From positions 4,960,001-5,024,000 of the forward strand of contig JAHRBS010000004.1 of assembly GCA_024305745.1 (NCBI GenBank): a stretch of DNA of 64,000 bases. Direction: 5' to 3'. This document shows positions 43,845 to 54,599 of the stretch, piece by piece. This stretch comes from Polyporus tsugae (lineage: Eukaryota > Basidiomycota > Agaricomycetes > Polyporales > Polyporaceae). The notes under the pieces were generated by a model. It saw nothing but the letters and a program-made list of their open reading frames with translations. It was not told the DNA's origin and ran no database searches. The translations under genes and the position numbers were made by a program. Every line of letters begins with the position of its first letter. The first letter of the stretch is position 1.

Positions 43845-44566
43845 TGTTCGATGAGCGCGGGGTGGTTGGCTGATGCCGGCGGTTTGGACGGGAGGTTGGA
43901 TGGGGTTTTGGGAAGCGGGTAAGGATCCTGTGGTCGTGGGGGGAGCACGGAGACCGAGGTTCTCGAGGGCACGGACAAATCCGTCTGAGTCAGATCTATG
44001 ACGTCTGGGAGGTTCCTGATCGTCGTCTGAGTCTGTTGGAGGCGAGGGTTCTTCCGGGAGTTCTCGGTATTCAAATCGGCTACTTCCAGCGACCGGGGAC
44101 GCTTCCGTGGATCCTGCGACTTGGACGGGGATGGGGATGTGTGCGACAGGTGGGGTAGGTTCTCGCTGACGTTCTGGACGGGTGCGTGGGTACGGACTTC
44201 CGGGGCGTACAACGGGCTCAGGGGTCGGCTGACGCGCACAAGTTCTTGGGTGAGTTGTTCCAGGTACCGGAGCTGTTGGTTCCGGTGGCGGTTCGCGCGG
44301 GATGGGGATATACTCTGGGAGTTGGAAAGCGATGGGGTTCTGGCTGTGGTACCGGTTAGGACACGGTTGTTTGTGGCACTGGTGGAGATTGTCGTCGAAG
44401 AGGTATGCGTCGACTCGGACGTCGTCTGATTTCTGGAATTGACAGTGCCGCTGTCCTGCGCAAGCCGTGTTGTCCTATCTTCCCGCGCGTTTATAGCGCG
44501 GAGGACCGGTGGAGGGGATGGAGACGGAGTTGGGTACGATTCGAGCAGCAGATCCCAAGGGTCCAT
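43613..44566 (-). CDS. ORF2 of element C, pre-gag
   Basis: ATG 44566, 317 aa, overlapping the gag start by about 230 bases in a different frame. Ser/Thr/Pro-rich with a short helical segment (RHRNQQLRYLEQLTQELVRV), an acidic-hydrophobic motif (LPDVIDLTQTDLSV, reminiscent of a SUMO-interacting motif) and basic patches (RKRPRS, RQRKRGSRGRS). Not a standard gag or pol domain. Extra ORFs upstream of gag are unusual in Ty3/gypsy. Confidence 0.6.
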   Translation of the reverse strand: MDPWDLLLESYPTPSPSPPPVLRAINAREDRTTRLAQDSGTVNSRNQTTSESTHTSSTTISTSATNNRVLTGTTARTPSLSNSQSISPSRANRHRNQQLRYLEQLTQELVRVSRPLSPLYAPEVRTHAPVQNVSENLPHLSHTSPSPSKSQDPRKRPRSLEVADLNTENSRKNPRLQQTQTTIRNLPDVIDLTQTDLSVPSRTSVSVLPPRPQDPYPLPKTPSNLPSKPPASANHPALIEQWHKHFHLTRQRKRGSRGRSQTSLRQPNPNAEVGTTPRLDSPSPSTSMASAQTSNNGSLTSRSTWPAWTKIQQYLPS

Positions 44567-44687
44567 TCACTAAATGCAAAGAAAGTGTAGGTAAGCGTAC
44601 GTGACGAGATGTAGGTTACACTAGCAGTTTTACCACGGTATGGCTAACAGGGGTCTCCTGCACCGAGTTGTGACACGTGGTCACTGA

Positions 44688-45308
44688 CTACTCGGTTGGG
44701 ATGGACACGTGTAGAATAGCGGTCTGGTCGATAACGTAAGGTATAAGGGAAATGTGAAATACCCAATAGGTGGGTTGTACGGATGCGATGATGCCGTAAA
44801 GAGAATAGGCGGAAGTTGTTGAGGTGGCGGGGAAGCGGAAAATGACGTGTCCGGGAAGGACGGAGTAAAGGGAGCGTGGGACGTACGCCGTGACTTCTGT
44901 TCCTTGGAACAGCGGGGTGTTGACCCTTGTTTGGATGAAGGTGGCGTGCGCAGGATTGACGTGTCGGGATACGGTGATGTGGACGGGGATGCCGGCGTCT
45001 GAGTCGGAGTCAGAGTCGGAGTCTACGGCGGTGGCGGAGTTGGAATCGGAGTCTGAGTTGATAAGGGGACTTGGGGATCGGTGACGAAGGTGCGGGGGCA
45101 GAATTGGGATAGGTGGTGTCGACGACGGAGACGGCGGCGACGAGTTGGTGAGGGTGTATATCGGGACGAGGTGGTGGATGGTGCCGTCGGCGAGACGCAC
45201 GACGAGCGGGGGGTTCGGGACGGAGAGAGAAGTGGAGGATGATGAGGACGCCACGGTTGGCAACGAAGACGGTGCGCCGTAGGTCGAGGAAAGGGTAGCT
45301 TCGAGTTA
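44688..45308 (-). CDS. ORF1 of element C, no ATG
   Basis: A frame of about 200 codons opens directly after the 5' LTR and ends at 44688. It includes VVRLADGTIHHLVPIYTLT, an acidic Ser-Asp run (SDSDSNSATAVDSDSDSD) and a well-ordered-looking C-terminal half (TVSRHVNPAHATFIQTRVNT). No methionine codon occurs in it. Possibly a leader exon joined by splicing, or expressed from a near-cognate start. Function unknown. Confidence 0.45.
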
Positions 45309-45503
45309 TGATAAGGTCAGACCTCACGCTAGCAATAAGCGAAGGACTGGGGGACTAAAGACCAACTCGAAGCTGGGGAATTACCGCAGCTATCGAGGGG
45401 TTTATATATTGGTTTAGAGCCCGTGCACGGACCAGGTACTTCAGGGCAGGTCGTACATGTCATTACAGGTGGTATTACTAATCGTGAAAGTCGTATCGTA
45501 ACA
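45309..45503 (-). repeat. family C 5' LTR
   Basis: Partner of 38319-38513 with four transitions. Flanked on its right by the target duplication GGAGT. Confidence 0.92.
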
Positions 45504-45600
45504 GGAGTGGCCTGTAGGGTGACATCCGTAGGCACCATAGCGTAGCCCCGCCGAGCATTGCTCACGACATATTCCGATGCGGCCGAGCTGGGCGCTCCAT
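45504..45600 (-). pseudogene. 5' piece of the RecQ-like gene beyond element C
   Basis: Minus-strand reading APSSAASEYVVSNARRGYAM runs into the insertion site. Joining it to 38318 with one copy of GGAGT continues open for a few codons, then meets a stop. So this is upstream sequence of the helicase gene, coding or intronic. The exact start cannot be placed. Confidence 0.45.
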
Positions 45601-46115
45601 TGCACCAATAACAAACTGATGTATTGATTGTGCTAATACATTGTTGTTATGGACGTTTATACTATTCTAGATCTAATTGGGGAACTAATGATGGAGGCAC
45701 CCATCATGGTCCTATCAGTAGCCGGACATTGATACAAGCCCCTCCCGCGTTTACATAGGAGGGGATTGGACGAACCTAGGTAGTACCAGCCAGAAAGAGG
45801 ACAAGAACGTTAATCTTGGATAGATCTGGGGAATTAGTGGGGAGGAAGGGCAGCCCTGCAGTGGCGAATGTCCAGACATCTCGCAGTGAGAGGCACCCAA
45901 GGCGCTAAGTGTTGAGGGCAGGTGAGGAGTGCTGTTTATGGGAACTGGCCCGGGGAGGCATGTGGGTGCTGTGTGGGCACACAAACTTTGTGCGCACGCT
46001 GGCCGCTCATCTCAGTCTCTGCAGGGACTTACCCAGTACCGTGACCGAGGCTCAGGCTGCTGCTACCTGTCCTCCGTCGAGTCGGAGTCCATGTTCTTGT
46101 GGGGCTGGACGTCCC
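45601..46115. other. spacer without a gene
   Basis: AT-richer sequence between the RecQ-like fragment and the inverted-repeat element. No frame with family features. Confidence 0.5.
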
Positions 46116-46349
46116 CAGTGAAAAGTCGCTAGGGCAAAATCTGCCGAGGTATGGCAAAATCTTAAGGAGCGACAATTGCCATATATCGCCCAATATTTTA
46201 CCGTATACCATATTTTTCCTCTGGCACATTCTTCCACATTCTTCCAATTCAGGCAATATATGGCGGGATCTGCTGTTGCTATATTTAGTATCACTCAAGT
46301 GAGGCTTCTGGATACCGTTCTCAGTTCGAGAGTGTCCGTGTTACCGTGA

Positions 46350-46396
46350 TTATCCCGTTATCCAGGGGATAATGGGATAACGGGATAACGGGAGAA
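46350..46396. repeat. 14-bp hairpin and GGGATAAC iterations
   Basis: TTATCCCGTTATCC-AGG-GGATAATGGGATAA (46350-46380) forms a 14-bp stem with one G-U pair, followed by further CGGGATAA units. It lies at the left end of the nested MITE. Confidence 0.8.
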
Positions 46397-46619
46397 TGAT
46401 CGGATGAGACTCAATTGGTCAGCTGTCCGGCATGATCTGCCCAATTCGCTCCGAATTAGCTACCCTGCTTTGCCGTGTACCATCCCATTTTCCACTCTAT
46501 TCAAATAATAGTATAAGCAAAAGGGACTCGAGCGGTTCAGTCTATGCATGGAAAGAACCACGCGCAGACACCGGGAACAAAACGATACTTAGTTGTCTTC
46601 GAGGAAAGCACACTCAGTC

Positions 46620-46895
46620 AGATTTGAAGTCTGGCTGAGATTTTGTAGGCGCTCGGTGGAGTCCAGGCTGGCCCGCAACTTCGGCCACATATCTCACCAC
46701 ATCCGGGGAAGTTGGGGAGTTTTTTGATGATGTAGACTGGTGTATAGGGTTCAAAACATATATTCAGAGCAAAATGCATATTCAGACTCCCACAACAACA
46801 ATCCTTGGCGAGCGAGTCTACAAAGTAACCTTGGCAAGATCTGCCGAGCACTTACCTACTAAATTGGGTTGTATCTCAGTCAGACTTCGAATCTA
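46620..46895. repeat. inverted repeat arms inside the MITE
   Basis: AGATTTGAAGTCTGGCTGAG at 46620 and an inverted copy at 46874-46895 agree at about 20 of 22 positions, with weaker similarity continuing inward (GTAGG...GCTCGG). Possibly a third nested MITE of about 276 bases; no clear target duplication. Confidence 0.5.
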
Positions 46896-47972
46896 CTATC
46901 ATTCTGCAAACTGTAAGCAATAATCCCAGCCTATGTGCGGAAATAACCACACACAGGAAATGGAGGCACAAGCAAGGTCGAGGTGCGAGCAAAGCTGGTG
47001 ATCGAGTCCTGAGGCTGACACTGGCAGGGGCCGGATCGGACATGCCGAGCTAGCCGTCCGGGCGCTATCCCACGGGCGCTATCCGGCGGAGAGGGATAAC
47101 GGGATATTCACGGTAGTACGTGCTTTTTGCTCAGTTCTTCAGCTAGTACACGGGATAGGGAATACTAATTGTTATTCACAACGCAAAATAAATACAGTTC
47201 GTGCTACTGGTGCGGCCAGGTATAGTACGCTACTAGTACGTTGTCGTCGTCACTGCCTAGATATCTAGCTCAATGTCGTCGCCAACCTTGGTGTGCCTCC
47301 CATTCCACCGCTGACCGTGGTGCTTTATGTCCTGATGTCAGGCAACACTCTCAACATGCATACATCCACCCAAAAAAGGAGAGAACTTACTATATGCACC
47401 ACTCAAAGATTCGCGGTGAGCTGCGGGTGCCCGAGAAGTCATCAGATGTGGCAAGAAGCCGAGGGCATGAGCACACACCTGGTGGCTGCTGACATGGTTC
47501 TACGAGGATACCGAATAGCCGCATATACCCAGCGGTAGCAGGAGAGAAAAGGGAAAGTCCAGGATCAAGGTGATGGGAGAGAACAAGAAGCAACAAAGGG
47601 GAATCGCGACGAGAAGCCCTCTTTATATGGCTGGCTGGGGGGGAGCTCAATCGGCGCGACAACTTCACAGGACAGTCACAGATTTGCAGAGTGCGCAGCC
47701 GCGCAGCTTGCTTGCAAGACAAAACAAGACATGAAGCCAGCCTCAAGCAAACAACAAACACACGAGTCAAGCATTTGCGATCTCACGCTCAAATGAGACG
47801 GCGAAGTGGCTTGCAAGCAAACAGCGCATGTTCGCAGATGATCGTACGCGCGATCGCCAGTTTCGGACAGTAGCGCCCGCAAGGCGAAAATGGGCCGAAC
47901 CTGCCATATCTTGTATAGTGTTCGCCGATTATGCCATTTCTCGTCGAAACCTGCCCTAGGGACTTTTCACCG

Positions 47973-48639
47973 GGGCTGAAGTCTTGAAAGCTTGACAGGT
48001 CGGCCAGCACTTTCTTGTCACGCCACGCCCGTGGTGATATTGGCATCAATTAAATCATCTTCGCAAGCGGACTACATGCTGCCTACAACTACTGCTACAC
48101 ATTATATCTAACTCGACCAATAACCTTTTCTCCACTCACCTGCATTGTATCAAGAGCGTGGGCAAAAGAAAACTACAAAAGAAAACTACCTACGTTACGG
48201 CTTCTCGTGATACCCACAATCTCCTGAATCCTCTGCAGCAGCGGGACCAATCGGGTCGCACCCCACCCTTATTTGACCTCAATCTGGAACTCGCTATGCA
48301 GCCGCATCAGCACGGCCTCGAAGCTGAACAGCTCACTGCGATACGGCGGGCCACCAAGGTGCTCCTATTGACGCGGCACCCGCTCAAGAGGAGTCCGCAC
48401 TGCACGCAACCATGCAGCACCGTTGGTGTCATGGGCGTCGGCCATCCAGCCTTGAACGCGCAGGCACCGCTTAGCCCTCCTCACGGCCATCTAATCGATC
48501 TCCCTAACCGGCGTGCCTCTGCCTATACACTTGCCATGGAACCACTCGCAGCAACCGTCGTTGCTGCAGAAGCGGACATAGTGCTCGCGAGGGTTGTATC
48601 TCCCGCCCAAACTGCAGTCCATCTTGCAGTAATGCGCAG
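47973..48639. other. spacer, no assigned gene
   Basis: A plus-strand open frame (about 48158-48661) lacks an ATG at its head and family features, so I do not call it. Confidence 0.4.
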
Positions 48640-49440
48640 GCCCCTGTCAAATTCCCATTAGCTCGAATGGGCAGCCGCGGTGTTGCCGCAGCAGTGCGTA
48701 CCTTGTGGATTGTCCACAGCGGATGTCCCCCTTGCTGGACGATCTCCGCGAACTTGATGTCCGGGCACGTGTAGAACTGACCGGGGACAATGGGTGGCGC
48801 AGACACTTTGCAGGGGGAGTATACCGTGACCGTGACAGCATCTTCAAGGCTCTCTTGACGGACGTACGAGACCCGGGTGGTGAGCACGAGCTCCGACCCG
48901 CCCATCTGTCCCACGGCCGCCTGCATCTCGTTGTCATTTGTTGTCGTGCCCTGTTTCTTGAGGACCGTCACTCGGACGTAGTCCTGGCAGTGGAAGATGT
49001 ACTGGCCACGCCCCTTCCATCATCCGCTGCCCGGGGCAAGGGGTGCGTGCAAGAGAGATCGTCAGTACTTACCCGTCCTGTTTCCCTGTCCTTCCGGATC
49101 TCCAAGATTCACCTGATGTCCAGCTTGGCGAGCTGCTCCCTCCGCGCCTCCTCCGCGGCCATGTCCTTGGGTATTGCGAGTATGCTGCAGCCGGTCAGTA
49201 TACCACACAGAAGGCAGTGCGTCAAACAATGCACTCATCTCTGCAACGGAACATCTCAAAAGCTGGTTCTTCTCCCTCTACTTAATGGTTAGTCGTCAAT
49301 ACACAATGTCCTGGCCGTCGCGTACCTTGTCCCTTGTTTGTCACCTCGGCTCCGTCCCACTCCGCCTGCGTGAGGTCCTCCATTCCGGGCAGCGGCGGGG
49401 TCGGCTCGCGTTGGCATGGCAGCATGCGCAGTCGTTCGCG
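48640..49440 (-). other. possible fragments of a minus-strand gene
   Basis: Several minus-strand stretches look exon-like. One (about 49419-49326) reads MLPCQREPTPPLPGMEDLTQ...EVTNKGQ and ends at a donor GTACGC. Another holds ILAIPKDMAAEEARREQLAK (near 49190-49110), and a third reads KVSAPPIVPGQFYTCPDIKF (near 48830-48740). They cannot be joined into one clean frame, and I recognise no family. They could be a decayed gene or a real gene with introns I failed to place. Confidence 0.25.
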
Positions 49441-49785
49441 TGTGATGTCGGTGGGGTGAATGGGGGGAGCGAGTTACAATGACGTGCTACTAGTGGTGGG
49501 AGGGACTTGACTGGCGAGACTCAAAGAACAGGGAACGGGTTGCCCAGCAGGTTTGCTGCAATTTCAAGCTCCGCTGTGGCTGAAGCGCCTGGCGTCGGTG
49601 CGGCCCGCCCCCTCGGATATCTCAGTCTTCCAGTCGAGAAAAATGTGGTTTCTGTTTGGGCTGCGAGGCAGCGGGTCGGCGACCAGACTCGAGCTGCCTC
49701 CCCCTTCTTTGTCTGCTTGCTCCCTGAATCTTGCTGTGCTTGACTCTATCTGAACAGTACACGAGCGCGACGCAGGCCGAGCAAG
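49441..49785. other. 5' flank of the NOG1 copy
   Basis: No gene seen. A C-rich/A-rich lead TGAACAGTACACGAGCGCGA precedes the ATG at 49786. Confidence 0.4.
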
Positions 49786-51571
49786 ATGTCGACGAGTGGA
49801 CGCAAGGCGATCGCTTCGGTGCCCAAGGCGTCGGATTTCCTCAACATTGTTCTCTCCAAAACTCAAAGCAAGACTCCTACTGTACGTTTTCTCCTGAGCC
49901 TTTGGGATGTTCATACTTGGCTGCAGGTCATCCACAAGAATTTCAAGATCAGCCGGATTCGCAACAAAGGTCAAGTTCACCCAGGACTCGTTTAACGAGA
50001 AGCTCGGTGCGATATTAGAGGAGTCCCAATCATTGATGTGAGTACTTCGTTTTGTGTAGAGGCCCGCCAGGGCGCAGCAAAGGAACGCCCCATGTCTATC
50101 TGGTTGGATGGGGCCGCAACTGTTCTTTCCGGTAAAGGTCATTCTCAATGACCTTGGCTGCTGTGTGGATTGGAACGTTCCTTGAGAGAGTGCGCACTCA
50201 GCAGTTGTGTCACCGCAAAGACGTGCACGCAAGCTTACACAGCGGGTACTCAGAGTTTCAGAACGGCTTCTGTATCTGTCACTGTGGATGAATGCACCAG
50301 TGCAGCGTCAACCATCCGAGTAGAATCCTTGGCGTTGAACGTCGTCCCTACGATCCATGCGCCCGTTTCTCGATGCAAGGATCTCCTGGTTTATGTTAGA
50401 TAATAACAGCCTCTTTCAGGATCTCCACCCTTTCCTATCCTCTCTCCTCAATGTCCTTTATGACAAAAACCATTACCAGCTCGCCCTCGGTCAACTCCGT
50501 ACCGCACGCCATCTCATCGACCATGTTGCCAAGGACTACGTCTGGCTGCTCAAATTCGGCGATTCCCTTTATCGATGCAAGCAGCTCAAGCGAGCTGCCC
50601 TCGGTCATATGGCCACAATCATGAGGCAGCAGAACGAAGTGCTTGAGTTCTTGGAGGAGGTCCGCAAACACATCTCCCGTCTCCCCGCCATCGACCCCAC
50701 CGCCCGCACCCTTCTCATCTGTGGATACCCCAGCGTCGGCAAGTCGTCTTTCCTCAACAAGGTCATGTGTGCTGACGTCAACGTCCAGCCCTACGCATTC
50801 ACGACCAAATCGCTCTTCGTCGGCCACCTCGACTACCGTTACATGCGCTGGCAGGTCATCGACACCCCTGGTATCCTTGACCACCCCCTTGAGGAGATGA
50901 ACAACATCGAGATGCAGAGCATCACCGCGCTCGTGCACCTCAAGGCCTGCGTCTTGTACTTCATGGACCTCTCGGAACAGTGCGGATACTCCGTCGAGGT
51001 GCAGTGCCAGCTCTTCCAGGCTATCAAGCCCCTCTTCGCAAACAAGCCCACCGTCGTCATCCTCAACAAGGCCGACATTTCATGGTTGGACGACCTCGCA
51101 CCCGAGCGCCGCACAGCGGTCAAGGAGATCATCAACGTGGAGGGCGTCCGGCACGTCCAGGTCTCGTGCTACACCGACGAGGGCATCGCCATCCTGAAGA
51201 CCACCGCGTGCGATGCGCTCCTCGAGCACCACGTCGACACGAAGCTCAAGGGCAACAAGGTCAACGCAATCCTCAACCGTCTCCACGTCGCGCAGCCAAA
51301 GCCGCGCGACGACGACGTCCGTGCGCTGTTCATCCCCGACGCGGCCAAGGGTCGCAAGAAGTTCGACAAGGACGGTCCCGACCATTGCCGTCTCGGGCGT
51401 GACATCGAGGCCGAGGAGGGCGGCGCGGGTGTTGGATACGGCAGACAACCGCTGGGAAACTGTGGAAGAGACGTCCTCTTGTCGGGCATCATACGCAATG
51501 GTCCTGCAACGGCAGATATCCTAATTTCATTGAAGAAGATTAGTTTTCTGAATGGGGGAGACTGGGCGTAA
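49786..51571 (+). pseudogene. truncated copy of NOG1 (60S ribosome biogenesis GTPase)
   Basis: Exon 1 (49786-49881) reads MSTSGRKAIASVPKASDFLN, and exon 2 starts at 49927 (VIHKNFKISRIRN). Exon 2 then lacks about four residues with a change of frame, and a second one-base loss occurs near 50030. The main part (about 50420-51430) is open: [20 protein letters not shown], the G1 loop GYPSVGKSS (normally GYPNVGKSS), G3 DTPG, G4 NKAD. Homology stops after EAEEGGAGV, and an unrelated tail ends TAA-type at 51571. Normal NOG1 is roughly 650 residues; only the first 55% or so is here. The second intron is 380 bases, much longer than local introns. NOG1 is essential, so an intact gene should exist elsewhere and this is a decayed duplicate. 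Confidence 0.85.
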
Positions 51572-54500
51572 TGTTTTGGATGGAGTGTAGGTTTCGTTTC
51601 GGTGATTCCGTGGGCGCGTACGTTCTATTCTCCAGGGCCATTGTCTAGGTGACAAACATTGATTCGCGCAATTCTAAAAAATAATAGTACTCAGGCTGTG
51701 TATGACACTTGTACCCTGTTTGTATGTTAGTGGTTGTGTTGACATTATGCAGAAACTTGTACACACCTGATGCCCTGGATGCATCGGCTCCTCCCTCCCA
51801 TGCGATGTGATCTCTGTCTGCGAGCCCTGGCAGATTACGCAGGGGATAGGGTGCCTTTATCCACAGGTGTCCATAGAGTGCTCCACCTGTGCTCCACTCT
51901 CGTAGTTCACGTGGACCTGGACTGAAGAGTCCTTATCCCCGACTTTGAAGGATCTCAAGCTGGTATCTCTCCAGGGGCTCAAGACTACATTGCGGATGCG
52001 TGGATACGAAGCTGAGCTTGGGGCTCGAATCTAGACCACCCTACAGCCAGCTTGGCATTCTAAAGGCCGGGACAACGAGCACGCTATCGCCAAATAGCAC
52101 AGTCCACCACTCTTGTACAAATCCCAGTGATCATGTCGGATTTAGTCTCCGTAGCCGACCATATCCTGATATAGATGACAGTCAATCTATTACTATTAGT
52201 ATATGGTCTGCTCCCCGACACGTCGGTTAAGTACCCCCCCCCTATGACACTTGGAGACCAGCTTCGGCGCTAAGTCGCTCATGAGCCAATGATATTGCGT
52301 ATTTCGGCGCCTGCCCATAAACTTGCTTACGGACATCGTAAACCTGCTGACATGATGGGCTCAGAACGGGTCACCGTTATCCATACAGATTGGAGGGTGA
52401 CAACAAAATAGTATTGTTGGTGCACGTTCCACAAACTGCGCGAGACAAAGGAACATGTATTTCACCCGAGTGCATACATTGCGGTGCTAAACATGAGGGT
52501 CCAGGACCAGGGAACTCAATTGAGTGTCACTGCTATATATTTTGAACACCTTTTTGCCTTCATACTACTTGGTATATCGAGGGAGCGGGTGCTTCCCAGA
52601 TTTTCGAATTGCGACATTGCATTACAGTTGCAGGTGTACTCTTTGGGGGACAGCGCACGCATGCTGATGTGTGGCTGGAGCATGCTGGCGCTGTACGTCG
52701 AGAACGGGGGACAACAGTCGCGACAAGCTGAGCAAGATGCATGCGAGCATTCGGGGACTTGTGGCGCGACTCGAGTGAAAGGCATTGGGGATCTGGATAA
52801 GTCATGCTCAGCACGCGGGGAAGTACTCGCCTGGCGTGGTCCCGTTGGGTTGGCAAGGCGGGGAGCATGGAGAAGGGTAGACCGTGTTGCAGAAGCCTGA
52901 ATAGAGACTTCCTAGCCTGTTAAGACAGGCGCCACCTCGCTGGATGTCGCAGATAAACATGTTTTGGATGGGGGCTGTGTTCTGGAGCTCCCGAGGAGGT
53001 TTGAGAGAACATGGGATGAATGGCATTTCAAGAACGATCGAAATGACAATGCATTTGGGACCCGCGTTGTTTGTTGGTGTTGACGTGTAGACAGAGGGAG
53101 ATATCAGCACGTGACTTGGAGATGTCCGAAGTGTCATAGGTGGGGGTAAGTGGTCTGTACGGACCAAGACTACTTGGTGAACGCGACACTTCATGCGCTC
53201 AGTCTGATTCCACAGTGGCGCCTGAGAGGGATATGGTCCTGCTATTTGGCAGGCAGGCATTACAAATCCAATTTGCGAAAGATCATTTGCAGGCACGCGG
53301 ATCCGGACTACAGTAGTACAGTCACCTAGTAGTACAGTGATACGATTCAAACCGACGGAATGGCAGGGAGAAAAGTTGCGCTGCGGGAACTGTCTACGGA
53401 ACATATACTCCAGCAAAACAATGTCGCTGCGTCGGGGCGCAGTCGGTTGGCATACGACCCGGGGATGTCTCATCTGTGCTGTCTACAGCAGGATCAGGAA
53501 CAGGGAGGTTGGGTGGCACTGCATGATCGAAGGAGTGTAATACCAGAGCCCGAGACCACGCACCGTGTGCTGGGTGGACATGCTTTGAGATGCCATTATG
53601 CAGTTCAGGTTCACCGCTAAGGAGGAGAAGTGAGTGTAGCAGGCCAGGATGGTAAGGCTACAGCTACTCATGTCTATTTTGGCTCACAAACAGTGCGAGT
53701 CTAAGTAGTACCTGATGAGCATCGCTGTACACGAACCCAAACAAATATGCACATCAACACGCGTGTCAACAGACTACTGTCCCTCTCGGCCGCACATGTG
53801 ACTGGAATACTGTGCAAAGGAGCAGCTGCTTGAAGTACAGATATTGAACACTGACCGGGGTTGTTCCAACACGACTAAACATGGGTCAGCGGTGTGCATA
53901 GGAGCAGCCTTTAAATTATCATGTACCACAACCTTGACAGTATGTCCTTCAACACCCCCCTCTCTGGAAAGGAGCCGAAGACAGTGGCATAAGAATCGAT
54001 CGGAGTGTTGACCGGATAGCGGGGAACCGCGCTAACAAGCAGTCAGCATCGGCTAGTATAGCGTTCGCCGAGGGGACATCATACCAAACTCACGGTGGCG
54101 GATTCGACCTGCGGTGTGGCTCGAGGCTGCGCCTTCTTCGGAGGGCCTTACAAGCATGTTCTACCATTTCTGGAGAGTGTTCAAGTTAGCCTGAGTTCAA
54201 GTACCCAACTGCCAGTGATCAGCGTAACCCAACTCACTTGGAGAATTGCGGGCTGTAGCCTGTAGGGAAAAAAGATGCAAGACACATGGATGTCCTCCGT
54301 CACGACTGTAGCACCTTAAAGACTCGCGATGTGCGTGCATCGGCTGACGGATTGAGAAACACCTGGACTCGATGGAGCCCGTGGTTGGAGGAGATGCGCT
54401 ACTGTGATTGAAAGGCGCCGGTCGGACAGGTGGAGGCACGTGCGGTCGCACGCAAAGCACGTGAGAGGCAATCTGAGCCTCCTTATATCCTCTATGTCTA

Positions 54501-54599
54501 TCAGGCCGGCCCGCCTTGTCCTTCACGTACCGCTTTCCGACAACGTCCGGTCAATGTTGGACATCTTCCGAAAACGTCCGATGTCCAGGCCTGGTTTCG
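51572..54599. other. 3-kb stretch without a recognisable gene
   Basis: Open frames exist (for example a 221-codon minus-strand frame at 52808-53473) but show no family features, and their composition differs from local genes. A small repeated GTAGTACAGT motif lies at 53307-53338. A CTGATGAG at 53712 is not part of a ribozyme. Confidence 0.5.

Larger units (their letters stand above)
38319..45503 (-). mobile_element. family C chromovirus-type Ty3/gypsy element, nearly intact
   Basis: 7185 bases with 195-base LTRs (38319-38513, 45309-45503) differing at four positions, all transitions. Target duplication GGAGT on both sides (38314-38318, 45504-45508). Coding is on the minus strand: the polypurine tract AAAGAGGGGGG lies beside the left LTR and the leader beside the right LTR. 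Four long ORFs in the order ORF1, ORF2, gag, pol. It inserted in the 5' part of the RecQ-like gene. Confidence 0.93.
46344..47113. mobile_element. TA-flanked MITE nested in the 1.86-kb element
   Basis: Left end CCGTGATTATCCCGTTATCC (46344-46363), right end the inverted CCGTGAATATCCCGTTATCC (47113-47094), 19 of 20 identical, flanked by TA on both sides (46342-46343, 47114-47115). No coding capacity. Confidence 0.7.
46116..47972. mobile_element. TIR-bounded non-coding element, about 1.86 kb
   Basis: The left end CAGTGAAAAGTCGCTAGGGC (46116) matches the inverted right end (CGGTGAAAAGTCCCTAGGGC read backwards from 47972) at 18 of 20. Short GGCAAAATCTGCCGAG-like motifs recur inside the ends and near 46840, as in subterminal repeats of hAT-type elements. 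No clear 8-base duplication was found. No transposase. It contains a second, smaller TIR element. Confidence 0.55.

Noticed and set aside
48158..48661. 168-codon open frame on the plus strand
   Set aside because: It lacks an ATG at its beginning, shows no domain, and overlaps exon-like sequence on the other strand.
52808..53473. 221-codon open frame on the minus strand
   Set aside because: No family features, no convincing start context, and composition unlike the intact genes; likely a chance frame.
53711..53745. A second CTGATGAG, possible hammerhead core
   Set aside because: No GAAA follows a plausible stem II (the sequence reads CACGAACC), and no flanking strands pair as stem I.
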